From positions 1 to 64,000 of the forward strand of contig JANLYB010000251.1 of NCBI GenBank assembly GCA_031365425.1: a stretch of 64,000 nt of DNA. The letters run 5' to 3'. Made by a program: the position numbers and the translations under genes. The notes under the pieces were generated by a model, which saw nothing but the letters and a program-made list of their open reading frames with translations, was not told the origin of the DNA and ran no database searches. This DNA is from JANXVY01 sp031365425 (GTDB taxonomy: Bacteria > Pseudomonadota > Alphaproteobacteria > Rhizobiales > Hyphomicrobiaceae). Position 1 is the stretch's first letter, and every line of letters begins with the position of its first letter. Shown piece after piece: positions 16,157-23,499 of this stretch.

Positions 16157-17005
16157 TCACTTCCCTTCGGCCTTCGCCTCGTCCCACAGCCGGTCCATTT
16201 CGGCGAGATCAGATTGCACTGGGCTGCGTCCGTCCGCGGCGAGGGCGGATTCGATATGGTTGAAGCGGCGCGTGAATTTCTGATTGGTGATGCGCAGGGC
16301 TGCCTCGGGGTCGATCTTGAGATGGCGGGCGAGGTTGGCCATCACGAACAGCAGATCGCCGAATTCAGCTTCGATTTCGCCGGCGTCGTTCGTAGCTACT
16401 GCTTCTTCGAGTTCAGCGATTTCCTCGGTCATCTTGGCGAATACGGGTTTGATATCCGGCCAGTCGAAACCCGCGCGGGCGGCTTTGTCCTGCAACTTGA
16501 TGGCGCGCGTCAAGCCGGGGAGGCCGACGGGGACGTCGGACAAAAGTGAAGTGAAGGCCAAGGGTCCAGCCCCCTGGACCCCGAGACTTGTCGTGCCGCG
16601 TTCCGTGGCTTTTTCTTCGCGCTCCTCGGCCTTAACCCGTTCCCAGAAGCCGGGGGCGGCACCTTCGGCGCGCTGCTGAGCGGTACCGAAGACGTGGGGA
16701 TGGCGGCGGATCATTTTGCGGGTGACGGCGTCCGCAACGTCGGCAAAGGCAAAGTGCCCCCCCTCCTCGGCGATCCTGGAATGATACACAACCTGGAGCA
16801 AGAGGTCGCCCAGTTCATCCTTGAGGTCGGGCATGTCGGCGCGCGCGATCGCATCTGCAACTTCGTAGGCTTCTTCAATAGTGTAGGGCGCGATCGTCTC
16901 AAACGTCTGCACCAGATCCCACGGGCAGCCGGTCTCAGGCGTGCGCAGTGCCGCCATAACAGACAGTAGGTCCGCGAGCGATTTTCTAGATGCATCCGTG
17001 GTCAT
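16157..17005 (-). CDS. mazG: Nucleoside triphosphate pyrophosphohydrolase MazG
   Basis: This 282-residue cytosolic enzyme hydrolyses (d)NTPs to NMPs and pyrophosphate. Two MazG domains are present: N-terminal with TPETGCPWD near 17 and EEAYEVADAI near 39, then ELGDLLLQVVYHS near 61; C-terminal with EEIAELEEAV near 193 and EFGDLLFVMANLARHL near 214. The linker between domains is longer than usual and contains LGVQGAGPLAF, which is encoded by a palindromic repeat (16562-16581). Linker tolerance would explain survival of the insertion. It is convergent with the LysE gene and divergent from 17065. Confidence 0.93.
   Translation of the reverse strand: MTTDASRKSLADLLSVMAALRTPETGCPWDLVQTFETIAPYTIEEAYEVADAIARADMPDLKDELGDLLLQVVYHSRIAEEGGHFAFADVADAVTRKMIRRHPHVFGTAQQRAEGAAPGFWERVKAEEREEKATERGTTSLGVQGAGPLAFTSLLSDVPVGLPGLTRAIKLQDKAARAGFDWPDIKPVFAKMTEEIAELEEAVATNDAGEIEAEFGDLLFVMANLARHLKIDPEAALRITNQKFTRRFNHIESALAADGRSPVQSDLAEMDRLWDEAKAEGK
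16562..16581. repeat. Palindromic repeat inserted in frame within mazG
   Basis: GGGTCCAG (16562-16569) and CTGGACCC (16574-16581) form a perfect 8-bp inverted repeat with a C4 spacer. On the mazG strand the repeat contains GTCCAGGGGGC, identical to 114-124. It encodes part of the peptide LGVQGAGPLAF in the interdomain linker. The identity is seen directly; that it is an inserted element is inference. Confidence 0.55.
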
Positions 17006-17064
17006 CTTCAGTACGCTCCGCTAAGGGTTAGTGGCATAGCTTTTAGGGTGGGGACGGGCGAGGC

Positions 17065-17802
17065 ATGTTCATCATTCGCATTTTTGTCAATCTGCTGATC
17101 CTCGCTCTCGAAATAGCGGCCATCGTGGGGATCGCGGCGCTGGGCTACACGCAGCCGCTCATTTTTGCTGGCCTGACGTTTGTCCTGGCGCTGTGGCTGG
17201 GCGCGCGACTGGAGTTTGCACGGCTCAAGAACGAACTCAATTTCTACTTCGAACACAACGTGCCGACGGCTGGCTTTTTCACGGGCGTGGTGGCGCTAAG
17301 CGAGGCGGCATCCAAGGCGATCCTGGCCGGTCTTGTGGCGCTACTGACGTTTTCGGGAACGGATCAGTGTCGTCTCTATTCGGTTGCGATCATTTTCGGC
17401 TGCTGCGTATTTGCCGGATCGAGTTTGCTGCGGTGGTTGTGGAACAGGTTTGAAGTGAGCCCTGGCCGCTGGGGGTATTTCCGGATCGCGGCGCCTCTAG
17501 GATTGCTGTTTTCAATAGCGCTAGCGTTCCTGCCGGTGCCCACATTCAGCAAAATCGGCTGGGATCTGCTGTTCAACGTGGCGGCCCATCCCACCCTACA
17601 GCAGGCCAGCGAGATGCTGTTCATGCTCAAACAGAAGTTCGACTCCCTGTTCTATGCGCTGCTGCAAACGCTCTTGGGAGATCAACTGGCCGCCGTCGCC
17701 GGCGTGCTCGTCAGCGTAAACATGCTGACCGGGTTTATCCTAGGGATCTACGCCGTCGTCGTGGCGGAGATGGTGCGGTGGTTGGAAGGCCGGGGGAGCT
17801 GA
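17065..17802 (+). CDS. Multi-spanning membrane protein of unknown function
   Basis: This 245-residue protein has about six predicted transmembrane helices: near 5-25, 33-50, 68-92, 105-125, 142-162 and 205-235. Short loops contain RLEFARLKNELNFYFEH between helices 2 and 3. No transporter signature or catalytic motif is recognised. It is divergent from mazG and convergent with ppk2. It could be a regional inner-membrane protein of Hyphomicrobiales; function cannot be assigned. Confidence 0.75.
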   Translation: MFIIRIFVNLLILALEIAAIVGIAALGYTQPLIFAGLTFVLALWLGARLEFARLKNELNFYFEHNVPTAGFFTGVVALSEAASKAILAGLVALLTFSGTDQCRLYSVAIIFGCCVFAGSSLLRWLWNRFEVSPGRWGYFRIAAPLGLLFSIALAFLPVPTFSKIGWDLLFNVAAHPTLQQASEMLFMLKQKFDSLFYALLQTLLGDQLAAVAGVLVSVNMLTGFILGIYAVVVAEMVRWLEGRGS

Positions 17803-17852
17803 GCTGAGCGTGCACGAAACGGACGGCGACTGTCCTCACCGCCCAGCGCTAT

Positions 17853-18905
17853 TCAATCCCCGCCATTGGATTTGCCGCGGCGCTTTTCCGGTGGGAGAGA
17901 TTTGCCCAGGATGTGTTCATCGCGGCCGATAACGTGGGAACTCGCGCCGACGAGGAGCGGATCCGGTCCATTGATGCTGCGGTCCTTATTCGGATACGGC
18001 AGCGTCGACAGAAAGTGTTCCATGCAGTTGAGGCGCGCGCGCTTCTTGCAGTCCGACTTGACGATGACCCAGGGGCTATCGGCAGTGTCGGTGTAGAAAA
18101 ACATTGCTTCCTTCGCCTCGGTATAGGCGTCCCATTTGTCGATCGAGGCGCGGTCGATCGGCGACAATTTCCACTGTTTGAGCGGATCGCTCTCGCGTGC
18201 GGTGAAGCGGCGGAGTTGCTCTTCCTGGGTCACCGAGAACCAGTATTTGTACAGCCTGATGCCGGAGCGCACGAGCATGCGTTCCACGTCGGGACACTGG
18301 CGCATGAATTCGAGATAGTCGTTCGGCGGGCAGAACCCCATGACGCGCTCTACGCCGGCGCGATTGTACCAGGAACGGTCGAAGAAAACGATTTCACCGG
18401 CAGCGGGCAGGTGCTCGATGTAACGTTGGAAGTACCACTGCGTACGTTCACGTTCGCTCGGTTTTTCAAGGGCGACGACGCGTGCACCCCGCGGGTTCAA
18501 GTGCTCCATATAGCGCTTGATGGTCCCCCCCTTCCCGGCTGCGTCACGGCCTTCGAACAAGACGACGATGCGTTCGCCTGATTGCTTGATCCAATTCTGT
18601 GCTTTCAGCAACTCGACTTGGAGGGTCGCCATGTGATGAAGGTAGTCCTTTTCCCGCATCTTGGTCTGATATGGATAGTCGCCGCTCTCGAAGGCGTGAC
18701 GGATCGCTTCCGGGTCGCGCCGCATTTCGCTGGGGCGAGGACGTGTGTGGGCCGGCGCCAAAGACGGTTGGCTGTCGGCGGCGGCAGCCCGGGGCGAAAT
18801 GTCGTCTGTATTTGGTGTCAGGATTTGGTCGCCGGTTGCAGTCGGCTTGGCTGACTTTGCCAAGCTGGGTGCCGTGGCTGCAGTGCCCATCTTACTTTTT
18901 GTCAT
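17853..18905 (-). CDS. ppk2: Polyphosphate kinase 2 family protein
   Basis: This 350-residue kinase transfers phosphate between polyphosphate and nucleotides. It has Walker A FEGRDAAGKGGTIKRYMEHL near 113, the lid-region ALEKPSERERTQWYFQRY near 146 and Walker B-like FFDRSWYNRAGVERVMGF near 176. This is a class I-like single-domain PPK2 (GDP/ADP-forming direction possible). The first 60 residues are low-complexity, Ala/Pro-rich and atypical; the conserved part begins near DPEAIRHAFESGDYPY. Upstream lies a regulatory-looking region with an FNR-type box (19054-19067) and a tandem repeat. Confidence 0.92.
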   Translation of the reverse strand: MTKSKMGTAATAPSLAKSAKPTATGDQILTPNTDDISPRAAAADSQPSLAPAHTRPRPSEMRRDPEAIRHAFESGDYPYQTKMREKDYLHHMATLQVELLKAQNWIKQSGERIVVLFEGRDAAGKGGTIKRYMEHLNPRGARVVALEKPSERERTQWYFQRYIEHLPAAGEIVFFDRSWYNRAGVERVMGFCPPNDYLEFMRQCPDVERMLVRSGIRLYKYWFSVTQEEQLRRFTARESDPLKQWKLSPIDRASIDKWDAYTEAKEAMFFYTDTADSPWVIVKSDCKKRARLNCMEHFLSTLPYPNKDRSINGPDPLLVGASSHVIGRDEHILGKSLPPEKRRGKSNGGD

Positions 18906-19053
18906 CGGCGCAAGCTCTCCTCATCGGGATCCGACGTTGCGTTTGCCCAATCTTGCGCCTGAGGCCGGCGAACCCTCTGGCGGGGCCGGCCTCAAAACCG
19001 TTGTGACGCAAACGTGTCCAATCTCATGAGTGATGACGCGGCGTACAAAACCA

Positions 19054-19067
19054 TTGACCCCGATCAA
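19054..19067. promoter_or_regulatory. FNR/FixK-type box upstream of ppk2
   Basis: TTGAC-CCCG-ATCAA matches nine of ten specified positions of the FNR/FixK consensus TTGAT-N4-ATCAA. It lies about 150 nt upstream of the ppk2 start. A perfect box of the same type lies upstream of coxB, so a common oxygen-responsive regulator is plausible. Confidence 0.45.
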
Positions 19068-19088
19068 TTGGTTATCGTCGCCTCAACG

Positions 19089-19132
19089 GAGAAGACACTT
19101 TGTTCGCGTAGAGAAGATACTTCGTTCGCGTA
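19089..19132. repeat. Imperfect 22-bp tandem repeat
   Basis: Positions 19089-19110 and 19111-19132 match at 20 of 22 bases (differences at 19096/19118 and 19101/19123). Each unit ends in GTTCGCGTA. A period of 22 places both on the same helix face, as with tandem regulator sites, about 185-230 nt upstream of ppk2. Confidence 0.6.
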
Positions 19133-19199
19133 ATGGATATTATGGAAAATATAATTCGTTTCAGTTTGATACAAGTGTAACTTGATCTGGACATCTGAC

Positions 19200-19225
19200 G
19201 CGGCGAGCGGTGCAAACCGCGCCGC
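19200..19225. other. Strong hairpin with GCAA tetraloop downstream of pepA
   Basis: GCGGCG (19200-19205) pairs with CGCCGC (19220-19225), and CGGT with ACCG, around a GCAA loop with a 2-nt AG bulge. No T-run follows on either strand. Lying 29 nt past the pepA stop, it may protect the pepA mRNA 3' end. Confidence 0.45.
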
Positions 19226-19253
19226 GCCAGGAGAGCGGGACGACTAGGGACGC

Positions 19254-20807
19254 CTACTTCTCGGCCTTCTCGTAATTGTCGGCGACGAACCGGTCGAGGA
19301 GGCGAACACCCCAACCCGAGGCCCAGCTGGGGCTGATCTCGTTACGCGTGCTATCCATGGCAGTGCCGGCGATGTCGAGGTGGGCCCAAACCATATCCTT
19401 ATTGATGAAGCGCTCGATGAAGGCCGCTGCCGTGCAAGACCCGCCCCAACGGCCGCCAATGTTTTTGACGTCGGCATTCTTACTGTCGATTAGCTTGTGG
19501 AACGATTTATCGAGCGGCATGCGCCAGACCTTCTCTCCGGTGACCTTCGAGGCGGCCTGGAGTTCTTCGGCAAGCGTGTCGTCGTTGGAAAACAGGCCCG
19601 CGTACTCCTTGCCGAGAGCGACCATGATGGCACCGGTCAGCGTCGCCAAGTCGATGATGAGACGGGGCTTGAAGCGATCCTGCGCGTACCAGAGCACGTC
19701 GGCGAGCACGAGGCGGCCCTCGGCGTCAGTGTTCAAAACTTCGATGGTCTGGCCGGACATGGAGGTAACAATGTCACCGGGCCGCACCGCGCTGCCCGAC
19801 GGCATATTTTCGACGCACCCGATCAAGCCGACAACATTGACGTTGGCTTCACGCTCAGCGAGCGCGTGCATAAGCCCGACGACGCAGGCGGCGCCGCCCA
19901 TGTCGCCCTTCATATCTTCCATACCAGCGGCAGGTTTGATGGAAATGCCGCCGGTATCAAAGGTGACGCCCTTGCCGACAAAGGCGATGGGCTTGGATTT
20001 CTTCTGCTTGGATCCATTCCATTGCATAACGCACACGCGAGCGGGCTTGGCGCTGCCCTGGGATACGCACAAGAGCGAGCCCATGCCGAGCTTTTCTAGG
20101 TCCTTTTCGTCGAGGATTTCGACCTCGACGCCGACCTTTTTGAGCTTTTCGACTTCGTGGGCGAATTCGACAGGACCCAGCACGTTGGCCGGTTCGTTGA
20201 CGAGATTGCGGGCGACGTGGACGCCGTTGGCGACCGCTTGATAGTAGGCGTAGGCAGCCTTTGCTTTTGCCGGGTCGGCGCAGTGGATCACCAAGGTGTC
20301 GAGTGTATCCTTATCGGCGGCGGTGTCCTTGTCGTCGTTGCCGTTGGAAGCTGCGCCCTTCGTCAAATACTTCTTGAACGAATAATGCCGGAGCTGGGCA
20401 CCGAAGGCTATTGCAGCGGCAATATCAGCCGGCTTCATGTCGCCGGTTGTTGCGACATCGGCGATGATGCTCGCTTTCTTCACTTTACGGCTGGAGACCG
20501 CAGCTGTTGCTGCCCCGCCCAGAAGGGTCCAATCGAGTTCCGTGGCATCCTTGCCCGTGCCAAGCACGATCAACCGGTCCAATTCAAGTCCGTGCGGAGC
20601 TAAGATCTCGATCGTCGCTTTTGATTTAGCCTTGAACGCTGCCGCCTTGGCTGCCTTGTGAATACTGCCACCCGAGCGCTTATCGAGATCGGCTGCGGTC
20701 TTACCCAGCGTGACGCCGTCGCTGGCGAGCACAACGCATGCCGGATTTAGATCATGAGAGAGATCAGCGAAGACGATATCGAGGCGGTCCGAAGCGTGTT
20801 TGGTCAT
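19254..20807 (-). CDS. pepA: Leucyl aminopeptidase (M17)
   Basis: This 517-residue cytosolic metallo-exopeptidase, hexameric in the family, removes N-terminal residues. The catalytic C-terminal domain has GVTFDTGGISIKPAAGMEDM and the signature NTDAEGRLVLADVLWYA, with the two-metal-site Asp and Glu residues intact. The ATG at 20807 is chosen because it gives the normal length; the frame stays open to 21053, but that extension is Cys/Arg-rich and unlike the family. An unstructured insert (Asn/Asp-rich, near residue 155) lies between the domains. Divergent from lptF, as in other alphaproteobacteria. Confidence 0.94.
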   Translation of the reverse strand: MTKHASDRLDIVFADLSHDLNPACVVLASDGVTLGKTAADLDKRSGGSIHKAAKAAAFKAKSKATIEILAPHGLELDRLIVLGTGKDATELDWTLLGGAATAAVSSRKVKKASIIADVATTGDMKPADIAAAIAFGAQLRHYSFKKYLTKGAASNGNDDKDTAADKDTLDTLVIHCADPAKAKAAYAYYQAVANGVHVARNLVNEPANVLGPVEFAHEVEKLKKVGVEVEILDEKDLEKLGMGSLLCVSQGSAKPARVCVMQWNGSKQKKSKPIAFVGKGVTFDTGGISIKPAAGMEDMKGDMGGAACVVGLMHALAEREANVNVVGLIGCVENMPSGSAVRPGDIVTSMSGQTIEVLNTDAEGRLVLADVLWYAQDRFKPRLIIDLATLTGAIMVALGKEYAGLFSNDDTLAEELQAASKVTGEKVWRMPLDKSFHKLIDSKNADVKNIGGRWGGSCTAAAFIERFINKDMVWAHLDIAGTAMDSTRNEISPSWASGWGVRLLDRFVADNYEKAEK

Positions 20808-21202
20808 GGCAGGAGAGTGTACTTTCAATTGAGCGTGGAACGACTTGTTTGTCCCGGCGCGGGTTGAGGCAATGCAAAAAGGTATGTGCACGCATCGCAC
20901 GAAGACACATGCGTCCATACGTACGGGGGCAATCAGGAGGAGGCGGACGAAGCGAGGGCTGGACTTTAGTGGAGCAGGCTGCGTATGCCAAGGGCTGCTG
21001 CTTGCGGCCACGAACAGACGGCGAGATGCTGCTGCTGGGGCAACATCCGCCAAAGACTCCGGTGCGGTCGAACTTTGGCCATCCTGATGGTAAACAGGCT
21101 GGTAGCCGTGTACGCGAGGATGGCGCGAAAGAGCGTGCCTGGATTCTGCCTGCGGTCACATGATCCGGGCCAGCCGGACAAAATGAGGATAACCGGTCAA
21201 GT
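20808..21202. other. Intergenic region between divergent pepA and lptF
   Basis: These 395 bases hold no supported gene. Open frames here are extensions or shadows without recognisable domains. The region must carry the promoters for pepA (left) and the lpt operon (right), but I see no convincing consensus element. TGAGG lies about 15 nt before the lptF ATG. Confidence 0.5.
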
Positions 21203-22402
21203 ATGACGATCTTCTCGCGATATGTGTTCAGGCAAGCAGCCGGCGCGCTGCTGCTGATCCTGCTATCGCTGGCTGGCGTCGTCTGGATCGCCATTGCCTT
21301 GCGGCAGCTCAACGTGGTGACCAGCCAGGGCCAGGATGCCTGGACGCTGATCAAGATGACGACGCTGGCGCTGCCGAATTTGATCGCGATCATAGCGCCG
21401 TTCGCCTTGCTTATTGCGACCCTGCACACGCTGAACCGGCTCAATGGCGATAGCGAGCTGATCGTGATGACAGCGGCTGGGGCGACCATTTGGACGGTAG
21501 CTAGACCATTGATCTTATTGGCACTTCTTGTCTCGGCAAGCGTTGCGCTAGTCAATCACGTCGGCATGCCGTGGAGTCTGCGGATGCTGCGGGAATACGT
21601 CATCCAGATGCGGACCGACCTGCTTACGCAAGTGATCCAGCCTGGGCGCTTTAATAGTCCCGAGCCGGGGTTGACGTTTCATATACGGGAGCGGGCGTTG
21701 AACGGTGAGTTGCAGGGGCTCATCATGCACGATAGCCGCGATCCCAAGCAGTCGCAGTCGTATCTGGCCGAAAACGGCTTGATCGTGAAAGATGGCAACA
21801 GCTCGTATCTGATCATGACGCGGGGTCACATTCTGCGCCGTCCCAGCATGGTTGAGCCCGCGCAGATCATCAAATTCGACAAGTATGCGGTCGATCTTGA
21901 ACGTTTCGAGTCGAAGTCTGCCAACGAAGACAACGATCTGCGGCCCCGTGAGCGCTACTATGGGGAGCTGACAAACCCAGGAAACAGTCGCTCGTTTCAG
22001 ACGGAGCCAGGAAAATTCCGCGCCGAGTTGCATGAGCGCTTCTCAAACCCGATCTATCCGCTCACGTTCGTACTGATCGCTCTGGTGGCAGTCGGCCAAG
22101 CGAAATCTACCCGTCAAAACCGGACGCAATTGCTGATGTACGGTTTCGTCGCCGGTGCCGCATGCCGGCTGGGCGGGCTCGCCATGTCGAATTTCGTCGT
22201 GCTCAGCGAAAAGGCTACTGTGCTTTTGTATGCAATTCCGATTGGTGCGGGCGTGATTGCTTTGGTGCTGATGACCACGGCCTCTCAACCACGCTTTGGC
22301 CGGGCCGTATCCAAAGCATTCGCCCCCCTCGCGGACGGTCTTAGCCAGACGGTCGCGAGGCTCGCGCGAGCCGTTGGCGGCGCGCGCGCGGCAGGTGGCT
22401 GA
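21203..22402 (+). CDS. lptF: LPS export permease LptF
   Basis: This 399-residue inner-membrane subunit of the LptB2FGC transporter extracts lipopolysaccharide. The YjgP/YjgQ family layout is visible: three N-terminal membrane helices (about 10-35, 55-80, 98-120), a periplasmic beta-jellyroll (about 130-270) and three C-terminal helices (about 280-370). The conserved N-terminal IFSRYVFRQAAGALLLILL is present. It is separated from lptG by 2 nt, and lptD and surA follow on the same strand. Confidence 0.93.
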   Translation: MTIFSRYVFRQAAGALLLILLSLAGVVWIAIALRQLNVVTSQGQDAWTLIKMTTLALPNLIAIIAPFALLIATLHTLNRLNGDSELIVMTAAGATIWTVARPLILLALLVSASVALVNHVGMPWSLRMLREYVIQMRTDLLTQVIQPGRFNSPEPGLTFHIRERALNGELQGLIMHDSRDPKQSQSYLAENGLIVKDGNSSYLIMTRGHILRRPSMVEPAQIIKFDKYAVDLERFESKSANEDNDLRPRERYYGELTNPGNSRSFQTEPGKFRAELHERFSNPIYPLTFVLIALVAVGQAKSTRQNRTQLLMYGFVAGAACRLGGLAMSNFVVLSEKATVLLYAIPIGAGVIALVLMTTASQPRFGRAVSKAFAPLADGLSQTVARLARAVGGARAAGG

Positions 22403-22404
22403 TC

Positions 22405-23499
22405 ATGGCGACGCCACGCACCCTCAGGCGATATATCCAGGCCCGGTTCCTGACCGCCATACTCGGCACGTTCGTGTTGTGTTCCGTCCTGATCTTCATG
22501 ATCGATTTCGTCGAAATGCTGCGAGCGCAGGGTAAATTCGGCGCTGTCGGGGCATGGAAATTGGTCTGGATGACCCTATTGCGGCTGCCCGCCTATACCG
22601 AGTTTCTGCTATCGTTTGCCGTGCTGGTCGGATCGATTGGCGCGATGCTTATGCTTGCACGCAAGAGCGAGTTAACGATCATGCGGGCGGGGGGCATGTC
22701 AGCATGGCAGTTCATGTGGCCCGGCATCGTCGTGGCTGGCTTGCTCGGCGTGTTCGGAGTAGCCGTCTACAATCCGATGGCGGCTGCCGCGCGCGCGGAA
22801 GGCGAACGAATGTATGCGGAAAGCTTCGGCCGAGAGTCGAACTTGCTGCGCAGCGAAAGCGGCGGATCCTGGCTCCGGCAGGACGGGGCGGATGGCCAGT
22901 CGGTTATCAGTGCAGTTGCAGCAACCAATCGGGGTTTGTCGCTATCGGGGGTGACAGTCTTCGTTTTTGACGACGCTGGCCGCTTCAGCGAGCGGATCGA
23001 TGCCGCTCGTGCCGAACTCAAGGATGGCTTCTGGCGCATCGAAGATGCCTGGGTCGCGCGGTTAGGACGGGAGCCCGAAAAGTTCGAATCTTATCTTTTA
23101 TCGACGTATCTCACCCCCGAACGGGTAGCCGACGCGCTGGGAACCATCATTTCGGTGTCGTTCTGGGACCTGCCAGGATTGATCGAAGTAGCTGAAAAAG
23201 CTAAACTTTCATCAGCAAGGTTGCGGGTCCAATACGAGATACTTCTGTCGCGCCCCCTCCTCTGCATCGCCATGGTTTTTTTGGCTGCAACTGTGTCATT
23301 GAGGTCATTCCGGTCTGGAGGGATCCAGACTATGGTGATCTCAGGAATGGTTGGGGGCTTCGGGTTTTTCCTGGCGGCGGAGGTTTCACGGCAAATCGGG
23401 GTTGCGGGTTTCGTACCGCCCTGGGCTGCCGTTTGGCTTCCGATCGTACTTCTGATTTTGCTGACAACCACGGTGCTCTTGCACCAGGAGGACGGTTGA
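22405..23499 (+). CDS. lptG: LPS export permease LptG
   Basis: This 364-residue partner of LptF has the same six-helix and jellyroll layout: helices near 12-35, 52-80 and 97-118, periplasmic domain about 125-260, and helices near 275-355. RRYIQARFLTAILGTFVLCS at the N-terminus is typical. It begins 2 nt after lptF. Its last codons contain the AGGAGG ribosome-binding site of lptD, so lptG and lptD are translationally linked. Confidence 0.92.
   Translation: MATPRTLRRYIQARFLTAILGTFVLCSVLIFMIDFVEMLRAQGKFGAVGAWKLVWMTLLRLPAYTEFLLSFAVLVGSIGAMLMLARKSELTIMRAGGMSAWQFMWPGIVVAGLLGVFGVAVYNPMAAAARAEGERMYAESFGRESNLLRSESGGSWLRQDGADGQSVISAVAATNRGLSLSGVTVFVFDDAGRFSERIDAARAELKDGFWRIEDAWVARLGREPEKFESYLLSTYLTPERVADALGTIISVSFWDLPGLIEVAEKAKLSSARLRVQYEILLSRPLLCIAMVFLAATVSLRSFRSGGIQTMVISGMVGGFGFFLAAEVSRQIGVAGFVPPWAAVWLPIVLLILLTTTVLLHQEDG

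Larger units (their letters stand above)
18906..19253. other. Regulatory-looking intergenic region between pepA and ppk2
   Basis: These 348 bases contain no gene but several signals: an FNR/FixK-like palindrome (19054-19067), a 22-bp tandem repeat (19089-19132), an AT-rich tract (19135-19190) with the palindrome CAAGT-GTA-ACTTG (19172-19184), and a strong hairpin (19200-19225). ppk2 is read leftward from here, so the promoter of ppk2 probably lies within. Confidence 0.55.

Noticed and set aside
20808..21053. 82-codon N-terminal extension of pepA
   Set aside because: Not part of the M17 family length; the ATG at 20807 gives the usual size.
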